A DNA stretch of 64,000 bases from Brevibacillus brevis (lineage in GTDB: Bacteria > Bacillota > Bacilli > Brevibacillales > Brevibacillaceae). The notes under the pieces were generated by a model that worked only from the letters and a program-made list of their open reading frames with translations, ran no database searches and was not told the origin of the DNA. The position numbers were made by a program, and so were the translations under genes. Shown one piece after another: positions 56,700 through 64,000 of the stretch (its first letter is position 1; every line of letters begins with the position of its first letter). The stretch covers positions 4,216,001 to 4,280,000 of the forward strand of contig NZ_CP030117.1 of the NCBI RefSeq assembly GCF_001039275.2, written 5' to 3'.

Positions 56700-57355
56700 T
56701 TCCAATAATCCGTCAACAACTATGTTTTTGGACTAGTTGACCAGAATGAATCAGGCGAAAGAAATTAAAAAAAACCCTTGATTTGAAAGGTTTTTCCTCG
56801 TTCGCATCCGAGTGAATTATTGAGAATACAAGTCAGTTATATCCCCAAATCGTCCCCTGCCGACCGCTCTTATTAGCGTGGCAGGTAGTCGAGGGTCACT
56901 CGTCTCCATTGATTCCACTTGGGTCAGATCATGTTTAAGTCCTCCAACTGCCTGATGTCAAAGAAGCCAGTTCAACAGTTATCCTTCCAAAGAAACAGCT
57001 TCAATCAACTGTATGATAAGCTGCGAAAGTCCCCTTTTTTCGGAAGGGGACTTTTCGCTTGATTTTAGAGGGTACAAATATGTCTTCCCCCTCATAAAAC
57101 GCGTTAGGAGCGATTCTAGAAGGTCAAATTTTTTCTGCCCAATCCGTGAAATTCAGAATGGGGGTTTCTACACTGCGATCGGCCTATTTTCTCTTCACCA
57201 GCCGAAATCTGTCGGTTAAAGCTTTTGATGGAAATTCCCTGCTTATTTGACAGTTATTTTGATAGTTTTGAACAATACTCCATTCTAGTGATATTGATAC
57301 AGATAGTCCTTTCCCCTAGACAATCCTGCCACCAATTTATACTGAAAGGAGTTTT
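56700..57355. other. Gene-poor stretch with two hairpins
   Basis: I see no gene supported by a binding site and protein-like sequence. There are terminator-like hairpins at about 56766-56795 (ACCCTT with AAGGT and T5) and 57023-57058 (GCGAAAGTCCCC with GGGGACTTTTCGC). It reads as decayed sequence beyond the integrase remnant. Confidence 0.45.
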
Positions 57356-57357
57356 TA

Positions 57358-57588
57358 TCATAATCGAGGTATGCTAGCCTCCTTTAATGCAAACCAATGG
57401 TCCGGAGGTGTTTCCAAGTACCTCTCTTGGCCCAAGCCGATTTCGATGAGCCCGATCTCCTGCTGTTCTACCATAGCTTCACCAAACTTTTCCTGTGATA
57501 AGCTGACTCCCTGCAAACTGAATAGTACAGAGGTTAAACCGATATTTGGGCTGCTGATTACTCTAGTCGATTGCGTAACCTCATAGGT
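57358..57588 (-). pseudogene. Unidentified gene remnant
   Basis: A 75-codon minus-strand frame without a start codon reads protein-like text, including RVISSPNIGLTSVLFSLQGV, EKFGEAMVEQQEIGLIEIGL and LETPPDHWFALKEASI, and ends at TGA 57358. I cannot assign a family. The lack of any start and the degraded surroundings suggest the C-terminal remnant of a lost gene. Confidence 0.45.
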
Positions 57589-57679
57589 ATAAAATCAATG
57601 TCCCAAGTCCTTCCTAAACTTGACAATATAGAAGGTTAGGGGTTCTTAACCTTTCGGTTCTCTATCTAATTTGGCTAAT

Positions 57680-58276
57680 TTATTTAGGAGGAATGTACTC
57701 TTTTTTTTCAAGTATGTTCTCTAATTCTGTTAGTTCAATTCCAGACGCGGTGTCTGCTTCAACCCCTACAAGGTTGTGATTATTATTCTTAGCTTTTGAT
57801 CTCTTCTCCATGTTGACTGATACGGGGTATACTTTTCCATCACTGTTAAGTGTAAAATGACCTTGTTTTAAGCCGACAAGACGATAGGCATTTTCAACTA
57901 TCGGACCTTGATACTTTTTTAAAAATAGTATTTGATCTTTCCCTTCTTCTACTAGTGGATCCTCAAGAATATCTGATTGTAATAACGTAATCGAGTCACC
58001 TTCGGATACTCCATCAATGCCTCTATACAATTTGTTTATTTCTATCTTGGTTGTGTAAAATTTTAGATCATCATAAACAATTTCTTCTGTATCAGCAGCT
58101 ACTGAACCAGAAATTACTAACGGTGAAGAAGCGGATAGCTGTTCCAAATCTTCGTAGTATTCTACTAATTGCGCAGAAGAGACACGGTTATCATTAAAAT
58201 AATTATACCCTACATACCCAGATCCAATTAATGCCAAAAAACTAACAAATAGGATCGTTTTTTTCACATTCTCCAC
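57680..58276 (-). CDS. Membrane-anchored or secreted protein of unknown function
   Basis: A 198-residue protein. Its N-terminal hydrophobic segment (ILFVSFLALIGSGYVGYNYF) acts as a signal or anchor. The exported part has an OB-like or beta-sandwich look, with PLVISGSVAADTEEIVYD, GVSEGDSITLLQSDI and GKDQILFLKKYQGPI. It lies 6 bases downstream of the matrixin-type protease gene, so the two are co-transcribed. It may be a partner or inhibitor of that protease, which is inference. Confidence 0.7.
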   Translation of the reverse strand: MENVKKTILFVSFLALIGSGYVGYNYFNDNRVSSAQLVEYYEDLEQLSASSPLVISGSVAADTEEIVYDDLKFYTTKIEINKLYRGIDGVSEGDSITLLQSDILEDPLVEEGKDQILFLKKYQGPIVENAYRLVGLKQGHFTLNSDGKVYPVSVNMEKRSKAKNNNHNLVGVEADTASGIELTELENILEKKEYIPPK

Positions 58277-58282
58277 CCCTTA

Positions 58283-58849
58283 TTAATAAATATTGTGTAT
58301 ACCTTGAACATCACCATCATTTGGAGTTAATACATGATTATGAGTAGTATGCATAACTTCATCTGGACAATCATAATGATCTAATCCATGTGTATGCCCT
58401 AATTCGTGTAGCACAGTATTTTCATAGCAGGAATACCTATAGCTATGTCCATTTACAGGGCTATTGTCGTGATACCACTCATTCAACCTTATTTCTTTAG
58501 GGTCTCTATTATAATATGCTCTCCCTACCCAACCTGTATCACCGTAATCATCACTTTTAATGATTAAATTTGCTTTTGATTCATTCGATGTTTTAGAGAT
58601 TACAAATGGGGAAGATTCAATGTTTTCCCACGAATCAGATGCATCTTTGATTTCATCCCTATAATCGTAAAAACCATTTTTTGAATAGTAGTAATCGATG
58701 TAAATTGTTCCACTGTTTGACCTTGGCCACTCATCATAATTAAAATAGGTATCGTAATGAAGTCGGTGTGATGCTGCTAATCCAGTTGAGGAAAATATCG
58801 AAATCGCTGCAAGAAATGTCATTAAAGATATCTTAGCTGCTTTTTTCAA
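58283..58849 (-). CDS. Secreted matrixin-type zinc metalloprotease
   Basis: A 188-residue exported protein. A signal peptide (residues 1-26, ending GLAAS) is followed by a compact catalytic domain. The zinc motif VLHELGHTHGLDHYD (HExxHxxGxxH) is near residue 151, and the Met-turn EVMHTT about 12 residues later marks a metzincin of the matrixin group. There is no clear propeptide with a cysteine switch. The substrate is unknown. It forms a two-gene operon with the following exported protein. Confidence 0.88.
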   Translation of the reverse strand: MKKAAKISLMTFLAAISIFSSTGLAASHRLHYDTYFNYDEWPRSNSGTIYIDYYYSKNGFYDYRDEIKDASDSWENIESSPFVISKTSNESKANLIIKSDDYGDTGWVGRAYYNRDPKEIRLNEWYHDNSPVNGHSYRYSCYENTVLHELGHTHGLDHYDCPDEVMHTTHNHVLTPNDGDVQGIHNIY

Positions 58850-59125
58850 AACGAAAATCCTCCTTTTTTGTAAAATAATGCATTATTTTTATATATACCA
58901 TAAAAAGGTAATTCATTGAATATAATAAAGATAAAATATTGATATTTATTTAGATACTGACATAATTTTGTGATATTAATAACTCTAGTTGAATAAAGAT
59001 TGTCAAAAATGTTAACAAGCAACAACCTAGGGAGATTTTTTTGTCAGAGTGGATGGACGAGGACATAAGAAAAACCCTTGATTTTGGTCATCCCCCTGTC
59101 AAGTAGACTGCCTAAAAACCCATAA

Positions 59126-59990
59126 TTACGCGGCGATCGCTTTCCGATACTCAATCGGGGAACGGTCGCCTAGTTTTTTTGAAAACGACTCTGATTATAA
59201 AAGGCAATGTATTTTTCAACAGCTTCATTTAATTCCTCAAGTGATTTTGCCGAGCATCGATACATCAATTCTATTTTTAGATGAGAAAAGAATGACTCGA
59301 TACAGGCATTGTCTAAGCAATTTCCCCGTCTCGAATGACTTCCTAGTACTCCGTACTCATCCAGACGTTTATTATAGTGTCTGGAAGTGTATTGAAAACC
59401 TTGGTCCGAATGTAGGACGGAACCGTTCATTTCTCTCCCCTTACAAAGACTATCTACGGTGCTCATCACGAGTGACAAATCGTTTTGGGAAGAGACATGC
59501 CAAGCAACGATTTCGTTATTAAACAGATCCTGCACAGCAGATAGATAAAAAAATCGTTCTCCGACTCGTAGATAGGTGATGTCGGTTACCAGCTTCTTTA
59601 GAGGTGCTTCTGCTTTAAACTGTCTTTCCAGACGATCCGGGTTTACAACTGATGCCCGTCTGCCGAAGAATCGCCTTTTTTTACGAATTACTGAGCGGAT
59701 GCCTAATTCCTTCATCAATCGATAGACACGTTTGTGATTGATTTGTAATCCTTCTTTGGGAAGAGCAACTGTCATTCGTAGTAACCATAATAAGGATGCA
59801 AGCGGTGGATACTTAGGATATGTTCTTTTAGGTTGACTTCCTTTTCGCTACGTCGAACAGATGCCTCTCTGGACTTTCTCCATTTGTAATATCCCGCACG
59901 GGATACTTTTGCAAAACTGAGCAGCCATGATAATCGATATTTGGTTTGCATTTGTTCAATAATTGAGAACCTTACTTTCTTCGAAGTCAC
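59126..59990 (-). pseudogene. IS3-family transposase OrfB, two frameshifts
   Basis: The DDE integrase domain is recognisable. It has an HTH_21-like YRLSWLLSFAKVSRAGYYKW part, then VTDITYLRVGERFFYLSAV (first Asp), VLHSDQGFQY (second Asp) and NACIESFFSHLK (Glu). Near 59773 the frame breaks after HPYYGYYE (one base lost before MTVAL), and near 59177 a 7-A run breaks QKKLGDRSPIEYRKAIAA. The product cannot be made in one piece. Confidence 0.85.
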
Positions 59991-60295
59991 TCCCCGTTTA
60001 GATTTGGATATCGCTTTTTTAGATATTCATTCTCCGCTTTTATGTAGGCTAACTCTTCCTCAACGCTTGTGAATTTGGCTTTTGGACGCCCTTTTCGCCA
60101 TGCCTGATTTGATCGAGAAGCTGTTAGTGCCACCCCATTACGAACCTTATTAACCCAGTCCAACACCTGTCTTTTTTCTGGAATGCCTAATCTTCTGGCG
60201 ACTTCTCTAGAAGATACTCCGGACTCGTAAAGACGTACGGCTTCCATTTTTTCCTCTTCCGTATAAACTCTAAATGTTTGTCCTTTTTTAGCCAT
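59987..60295 (-). CDS. IS3-family transposase OrfA
   Basis: A 102-residue OrfA with an N-terminal helix-turn-helix (YTEEEKMEAVRLYESGVSSREVARRLGIP) and a C-terminal leucine-rich coiled coil (EEELAYIKAENEYLKKRY). An A6G slippery heptamer (60020-60014) in the YLKKR codons should drive -1 frameshifting into OrfB. The start follows GAGGGG. Confidence 0.88.
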   Translation of the reverse strand: MAKKGQTFRVYTEEEKMEAVRLYESGVSSREVARRLGIPEKRQVLDWVNKVRNGVALTASRSNQAWRKGRPKAKFTSVEEELAYIKAENEYLKKRYPNLNGE

Positions 60296-60408
60296 AAAAA
60301 AATCCCCTCTGGTCAATTGTGTCTTACCCAATTGTAACAGTGGGGTTTTAAACACAGTCAACCATGAGGGGATATTACCATTTCTCAAGGGTTTGAACGT
60401 TCATATTA

Positions 60409-60484
60409 TGGTGATCCGGACTGGGTTCGAACCAGCGACCCCCACCCTGTCAAGATGGTGCTCTCCCAACTGAGCTACCGGATC
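60409..60484 (-). tRNA. tRNA-Val (GAC)
   Basis: Acceptor GATCCGG pairs with CCGGATC, the anticodon loop is TTGACAG (anticodon GAC), the T-arm is GGTTCGAACCC, and CCA is encoded. It is the second gene of a two-tRNA transcript. The IS3 element ends 16 bases away. Confidence 0.95.
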
Positions 60485-60509
60485 ATGTGATATGTGTGTG
60501 ATCGTTTAA

Positions 60510-60586
60510 TGGTGGGCCCTGTAGGACTCGAACCTACGACCAATCGGTTATGAGCCGACCGCTCTGACCAACTGAGCTAAGGGCCC
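60510..60586 (-). tRNA. tRNA with CAT anticodon (Met or lysidine-type Ile2)
   Basis: Acceptor GGGCCCT pairs with AGGGCCC, the anticodon loop is CTCATAA (anticodon CAT), the T-arm is GGTTCGAGTCC, and CCA is encoded. It has a closed acceptor stem, so it is not the initiator. The body is closer to E. coli Ile2 than to elongator Met, so identity is left open. Confidence 0.95.
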
Positions 60587-60616
60587 GAATCGTATCGGAC
60601 GTCGATCACATTTATT

Positions 60617-60645
60617 ACTATACAGCATTGTAAAATGGATTTCAA
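60617..60645 (-). promoter_or_regulatory. SigA-type promoter of the second tRNA cluster
   Basis: On the minus strand there is TTGAAA (60645-60640), a 17-bp spacer and TATAGT (60622-60617), 31 bases upstream of the CAT tRNA. Confidence 0.8.
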
Positions 60646-60951
60646 GAGGAAATGAATAATTTCTTGTAAAAATTTTCACTCGTACCAAAAGAACACTAAG
60701 AAACCCAGTGAAATCAGGCTTGTTTTACCCTTGCAAAAAGCCATTCCCCACCGCTGCTGCCCACATCCCCCCTACAAAACATGGGGATTACCTACATGAT
60801 GGCATCACATCATGCATGACTGCATCAAGCATATGAGCAACACCGGCGAAGAATTGGCTCCTGCTAAGCTGAAAGCGATCCAATAAAGTTACAACAACAA
60901 ACAAGATAATTAGGTAACGATCGAAACAAACTCCCTCATCCCAAACCTAAC
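60646..60951. other. Gene-poor region with a possible small remnant
   Basis: No full gene is seen. The plus strand encodes a short frame, MHDCIKHMSNTGEELAPAKL, ending at TAA 60887, that reads like a C-terminal fragment, but I cannot name it. Confidence 0.35.
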
Positions 60952-61545
60952 CTACCCCGCCTGCTCCGTCCCTTTCCCTTTCTCCTCGACAAGCAGCTCC
61001 GTTTCCTGTTGCTTCAACGCCTCACTTCGTGCCAACTCCGCCTCCTGCTCATCTCTCATCCGATGCGCCATGCGGCTAGACGCATTGGCTGCCACACTCG
61101 CCACGAGGTCGTCCAAAAACGTGTGAACACGTCCCTCTGCCGACTTGGTATCCAGCCTTTTAATCACCCCAACCTTGTGCTTATCCAAATGACCAAAGGT
61201 GGTCACCGCGATACTTCCATATCCAAATACGGAGCCTAGCGCCAATGTTTCGTCGCATCCGAAAAGTCCTTCATCTGACGCGATGATGGATTGGAGCGGC
61301 TCGGACAAGAGACCCTTCTCTGCTAACGTATCCAACTCAACGCCAACCAGGATGGCGTGCTGCATTTCCCTTTTTTCCAAGACTGCTTTCACGCTCTCGA
61401 TGCACTGCGCCATTGTGAGATCTGGATGGTAGGGCGACTGCATGAGATAGACGATCTCTGCGATATCTTCCACCGTCACTCCGCGTTCTGCCAAACGTGC
61501 GAGAGCAGCGTTTCTGACTTCGATGCTGTGTACTTGCTTCTTCAT
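60952..61545 (-). CDS. Phosphatidylglycerophosphatase A-like (YutG-type) protein
   Basis: A 197-residue protein of the PgpA/YutG family. It shows RLAERGVTVEDIAEIVYLMQ (about residues 17-36), LTMAQCIESVKAVLEKRE, ASDEGLFGCDETLALGSVFGYGSIAVTTFGHLDK and HTFLDDLVASVAANASSRMAHR near the end. Members dephosphorylate PGP or act on related lipids. It ends in an acidic, basic-tipped helix. I place the start at 61545; longer frames to 62148 overlap the divergent esterase gene and are not protein-like. Confidence 0.85.
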   Translation of the reverse strand: MKKQVHSIEVRNAALARLAERGVTVEDIAEIVYLMQSPYHPDLTMAQCIESVKAVLEKREMQHAILVGVELDTLAEKGLLSEPLQSIIASDEGLFGCDETLALGSVFGYGSIAVTTFGHLDKHKVGVIKRLDTKSAEGRVHTFLDDLVASVAANASSRMAHRMRDEQEAELARSEALKQQETELLVEEKGKGTEQAG

Positions 61546-61722
61546 ATAAGAGACAACCCCTTCCACAAATCGAGTGAAGTCGTTTCCTACCATAGTATCA
61601 CACGCTGACCAAATTGCGACAATCTTTCGCCCACAGCCTGACCCTGCACCCAAACTCTTGGGCATGCCCGCTCGCTCCTGTATAATAATGAACAGGAATA
61701 TCCCAATAAGGAGGACACCGCA

Positions 61723-62427
61723 GTGGCCCTTGAGGAAATCATCTTGGAAAGCCGGCATTTGGGGACGCCGGAAAAGCTGATTGTCTACACACCCCAACGC
61801 TACTCGCCACTCTACTCGTATCCAGTCCTCTACGTACAAGATGGAGAAGATTACCTGGCAATGGGTAGAATGGCTTCTTTGCTGGATCAATTGAATGGGG
61901 ACAAAGAATTGCCTGATATCATCGCTGTCTTTCTCCCAGTTGAGAAAAGCAAACGGAACGAACGTTATCATCCGGATGGCAAGGAGCATATGGCCTACCG
62001 TCGCTTCCTCGCCGAAGAAGTTGTAAGCTATGTCGATACGCATTACTCCACTCATCCTTTGGGAAACGCTCGAACACTTCTTGGCGAATCTTTGGGCGGC
62101 GTTGTCTCTCTGTTCACTGCTCTTCACTATCCACATACGTTTGGACAAGTTGCCTGCCAGTCGATTGCCATGGACGCAAAGTTAAATCGTCTGGTTGCTG
62201 ACGCTGACTTTTCCGTACCGCAAACCATTTATTTGGAGATCGGAACGGAGGAAACGGCAGTAAGCACGGGCCGAGGCACATTGAATCTTCTAGCGGCCAA
62301 TGACGAACTACGCGAGATTTTGGGCACGAAAAAAGCCACCCTCGTTTATGAAACGTTTGAGGGTGACCATACGTGGGGCCACTGGCAGCGTAATCTACCG
62401 CGTATGCTAAAGACGCTTTACGGGTAA
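61723..62427 (+). CDS. yjcH: YjcH-like esterase
   Basis: A 234-residue alpha/beta-hydrolase of the esterase D/enterochelin-esterase type. Motifs are VYTPQRYSPLYSYPVLYVQDGED (about residues 21-43), KEHMAYRRFLAEEVVSYVD, the nucleophile elbow LLGESLGGVVSL (about 118-129) and the C-terminal histidine in FEGDHTWGHW. The GTG start follows AAGGAGG. It is followed by yjcG and yjcF homologues, as in B. subtilis, in the order H-G-F here. Confidence 0.85.
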   Translation: MALEEIILESRHLGTPEKLIVYTPQRYSPLYSYPVLYVQDGEDYLAMGRMASLLDQLNGDKELPDIIAVFLPVEKSKRNERYHPDGKEHMAYRRFLAEEVVSYVDTHYSTHPLGNARTLLGESLGGVVSLFTALHYPHTFGQVACQSIAMDAKLNRLVADADFSVPQTIYLEIGTEETAVSTGRGTLNLLAANDELREILGTKKATLVYETFEGDHTWGHWQRNLPRMLKTLYG

Positions 62428-62429
62428 AC

Positions 62430-62588
62430 TTACCGTGGCTGTTCTTCTTGTGGACCTTCATCCTTGATAGTCGATACGAGTGCCTCTTCGAATTCTCCTT
62501 TTCGTATCGCAGTCAAGATCGTGAAGGTCAGCACAGACAGTAGAAGCAGGACGAGAAAAATGAATGTGATCATCATAGCCGTATGCAT
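62430..62588 (-). CDS. Small single-span membrane protein
   Basis: A 52-residue ORF on the opposite strand between the yjcH and yjcG homologues. An N-terminal membrane helix (MITFIFLVLLLLSVLTFTIL) is followed by an acidic tail ending EEQPR. AAGGAGG lies 11 bases before the ATG. I do not recognise it. It lies in a conserved gene neighbourhood, which favours a real gene. Confidence 0.6.
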   Translation of the reverse strand: MHTAMMITFIFLVLLLLSVLTFTILTAIRKGEFEEALVSTIKDEGPQEEQPR

Positions 62589-62733
62589 GCAGTGCGGCAC
62601 CTCCTTGCACTACACAGTCTTTCCTTTCGCACAAGGAATATACGGACCCACGCTTAACATTACACAAATGAAGAATTTTCTGTTAAAATAAGATCTTGTA
62701 GAGCATGATAGATAGTAAGGAGGAGTGGTTCTG

Positions 62734-63243
62734 ATGATGTACAGTATCGTAATTTTCCCATCTAGCAAGGTGCAAGAAGTAGCCAACTCTTACCGGAAAC
62801 GTTATGACCCGGGCTATGCTTTGGTTCCTCCGTATATCCGTTTGAAGGAAGCCTTTGAGCTGGACGAAGCCAAGCTGCCTGAGCTGGTGAGCCATCTGGA
62901 GCAGGTTGCCTCCTCTACCGACAGCTTTTCGGCCCATTTCCATCGGGTATCTTCTTTCCACCCTACCAACAACGTGATCTATTTGGCTGTGCAAAACAAA
63001 GAACCATTCAACGAGCTACATCAAAAGATCGCCAATCAGTGTGTGAATGAAAAAGAAACCTACGCATACGTACCGCATCTGACCATCGGGCGTGACCTGT
63101 CCGACGATGAGCTGCGGGATGTAACCGGCCAACTGAGCATGGCAAAAATTGACTTGAACAGCGAGATTGATCGCTTCCACTTGATTTATCAGCTCGAGGA
63201 TGGCATCTGGAGCGTTTACCAGACTTTCCTTCTCAAAAAATAA
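62734..63243 (+). CDS. yjcG: YjcG-type 2'-5' RNA ligase family protein
   Basis: A 169-residue 2H phosphoesterase superfamily protein. The two H-x-T/S-like motifs appear as FHRVSSF (about residue 71) and VPHLTIGRDL (about residue 116). It starts YSIVIFPSSKVQEVANSYRKRY, as B. subtilis YjcG does. Family members cleave or ligate 2',5'-linked or cyclic phosphates in RNA or nucleotides. The start at 62734 follows AAGGAGGAG at 8 bases; GTG 62725 overlaps it. Confidence 0.9.
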   Translation: MMYSIVIFPSSKVQEVANSYRKRYDPGYALVPPYIRLKEAFELDEAKLPELVSHLEQVASSTDSFSAHFHRVSSFHPTNNVIYLAVQNKEPFNELHQKIANQCVNEKETYAYVPHLTIGRDLSDDELRDVTGQLSMAKIDLNSEIDRFHLIYQLEDGIWSVYQTFLLKK

Positions 63244-63265
63244 ACAGCTTTTCCTCAATCACCAA

Positions 63266-63294
63266 CCCTCCCTGCGTATCCAACGTAGGGAGGG
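63266..63294 (+). terminator. Terminator between yjcG and yjcF
   Basis: CCCTCCCTGCG pairs with CGTAGGGAGGG, followed by ATATTTTC on the plus strand. It may only partly stop read-through to yjcF. Confidence 0.65.
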
Positions 63295-63321
63295 ATATTT
63301 TCTAACAAAGGACGAATAGCG

Positions 63322-63777
63322 ATGAACCTGCAAACCTACCAGATCCAAAGAGCCACCACTGAACAAGAATTGGCGGATGCCCTGTCGGTGCGCCGAGTCG
63401 TTTTCATCGAGGAACAGGAAGTACCGGAAGAGTTGGAAATCGATGAGCATGACACCTTGGATGGTGGAACGATTCATTTTGTGGCCTACTGCGATGGAAA
63501 GCCAGTGGGCGCAAGCCGTATCCGTACGTACTCACCTGGCGTGGGAAAAATTGAGCGGGTCGCAGTTGCCAAAACAGAACGCGGTACTGGACTGGGCCGC
63601 CAAATCATGCTTGCGATGGAAGAACTGGCCAAACAGCACGGATATGACAGCCTGAAGCTGAACGCACAGACGCACGCCCAACGTTTTTATGAAAAGCTCG
63701 GCTATGAACCTTTTGGCGACTTATTCGACGATGCGGGTATCGAGCATATTGCGATGGTCAAATCCATTCACGAATAA
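63322..63777 (+). CDS. yjcF: YjcF-type GNAT acetyltransferase
   Basis: A 151-residue acetyltransferase like B. subtilis YjcF. It shows LADALSVRRVVFIEEQEVP (about residues 18-36), then ELEIDEHDTLDGGTIHFVA, the acetyl-CoA-binding ERVAVAKTERGTGLGRQIML (about 76-95) and the C-terminal NAQTHAQRFYEKLGYEPFGDLFDDAGIEHIAM. The substrate is unknown. It sits directly after the yjcG homologue. Confidence 0.9.
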   Translation: MNLQTYQIQRATTEQELADALSVRRVVFIEEQEVPEELEIDEHDTLDGGTIHFVAYCDGKPVGASRIRTYSPGVGKIERVAVAKTERGTGLGRQIMLAMEELAKQHGYDSLKLNAQTHAQRFYEKLGYEPFGDLFDDAGIEHIAMVKSIHE

Positions 63778-63814
63778 CAGAAGCCGCGTGCAATTCCATT
63801 CCCTCAGACGGAAT

Positions 63815-63859
63815 AACAACCTCGTTTTCGCGTTGATCATTATGCGAAGCGAGGTTGTT
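63815..63859. terminator. Bidirectional terminator
   Basis: AACAACCTCG (63815-63824) pairs with CGAGGTTGTT (63850-63859), with TTCGC/GCGAA inside and a T4 run on the plus strand. It lies between convergent genes. Confidence 0.8.
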
Positions 63860-63883
63860 TTCCATTGGCACCAGAGAAAAGAA

Positions 63884-64000
63884 TTATTTCACCAGCGGTT
63901 TCCGGATGGACTCAATTACGCGATCTAAAGAGTCAGCACCGTAGCCCTCTGCTACTTTCTGTGTGGCCAATGCTAGCAACGGCTTCAACCAATCAACGGG
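63884..64000 (-). CDS. Partial NAD(P)-dependent oxidoreductase (C-terminus)
   Basis: The last 38 residues of a gene running off the window edge: WLKPLLALATQKVAEGYGAD and VIESIRKPLVK before TAA. This ending resembles 6-phosphogluconate-dehydrogenase-like enzymes, such as 3-hydroxyisobutyrate dehydrogenase or imine reductases. The family call is tentative because only the tail is seen. Confidence 0.5.
   Translation of the reverse strand, partial: PVDWLKPLLALATQKVAEGYGADSLDRVIESIRKPLVK

Larger units (their letters stand above)
59072..60393 (-). mobile_element. IS3-family insertion sequence, IS150-like, inactive
   Basis: An element of about 1.3 kb with orfA and orfB in the IS3 arrangement. Imperfect terminal inverted repeats begin AAACCCTTGA at both ends (59072-59081; 60384-60393 inverted) and stay similar for about 50 bases, through TGTCAAG/GGTTGAC to AAAACCC. 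The exact ends are uncertain, since IS3 tips often start TG. It lies 16 bases from a tRNA-Val gene. No target duplication was confirmed. Confidence 0.75.

Noticed and set aside
57013-57219. Plus-strand frame in the gene-poor stretch
   Set aside because: It begins across a terminator hairpin and has no ribosome site or recognisable pattern.
61546-62148. Long N-terminal extension of the PgpA-like protein
   Set aside because: It is antisense to the divergent esterase and not protein-like; the family begins near 61545.
1-64000. CRISPR array or rRNA operon
   Set aside because: No regularly spaced direct repeats and no rRNA-like sequence were seen anywhere in the window.

Overview
The window looks like a chromosomal segment of a spore-forming Gram-positive rod of the Bacillota. 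I would guess Brevibacillus or a close relative, but that is an impression from gene content and not a proof. Points in favour are the strong AGGAGG ribosome binding sites, the many GTG and TTG starts, the rho-independent terminators, the tRNAs with encoded CCA, and typical Bacillales genes (ppaC, yitT, the yjcH-yjcG-yjcF trio, a Smr-less mutS2 paralogue).

Region by region. 1-9500: a DinB/VOC gene pair, a five-gene tRNA cluster, a small phospholipase A2-like protein, thiM, an rtcB RNA ligase gene divergent from two overlapping WYL-domain genes, and a cell-wall amidase. 9500-15400: a yitT membrane protein and a cobalamin uptake operon (btuF-btuC-btuD-cobU) behind a cobalamin riboswitch with its own terminator. 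15400-20350: single genes, a broken metallophosphoesterase, a disrupted small ORF and a GrpB fragment. 20360-25750: a Fur-box-flanked siderophore uptake locus with a Btr-like AraC regulator. 25900-29240: formamidase fmdA with an fmdB-like zinc ribbon, a well-spaced sigma-54 promoter and a divergent sigma-54 activator. 29290-45850: housekeeping and metabolic genes, including a SufR-like regulator, murB, an IscA-type protein, mutS2, a macrodomain protein, flavin oxidases, and a hutG-gltS pair divergent from a LysR gene.

45850-58850 is the accessory part. It holds debris of a trans-AT polyketide locus (AT-PfaD and P450 fragments and an Sfp-type PPTase, with a possible adenylate-ligase piece), next to an apparently intact loaP antiterminator gene. 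It continues with a tandem lipase pair in which one copy has lost its catalytic serine. Next comes a compact agr-like operon (membrane receptor without kinase, AgrB, cysteine-free AgrD). After that are two integrase fragments bracketing a DUF4280 polymorphic toxin with its probable immunity gene, and then a secreted matrixin-type protease. 59070-60400 is an IS3-family element with a broken transposase beside a second tRNA cluster. 60950-64000 returns to conserved chromosome (a pgpA-like gene and yjcH-yjcG-yjcF).

The most interesting systems are the kinase-less agr-like operon with a predicted serine lactone, the orphan loaP beside a decayed polyketide locus, and the RtcB/WYL divergon. Functions come from motif recognition by eye. 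No database search was run.
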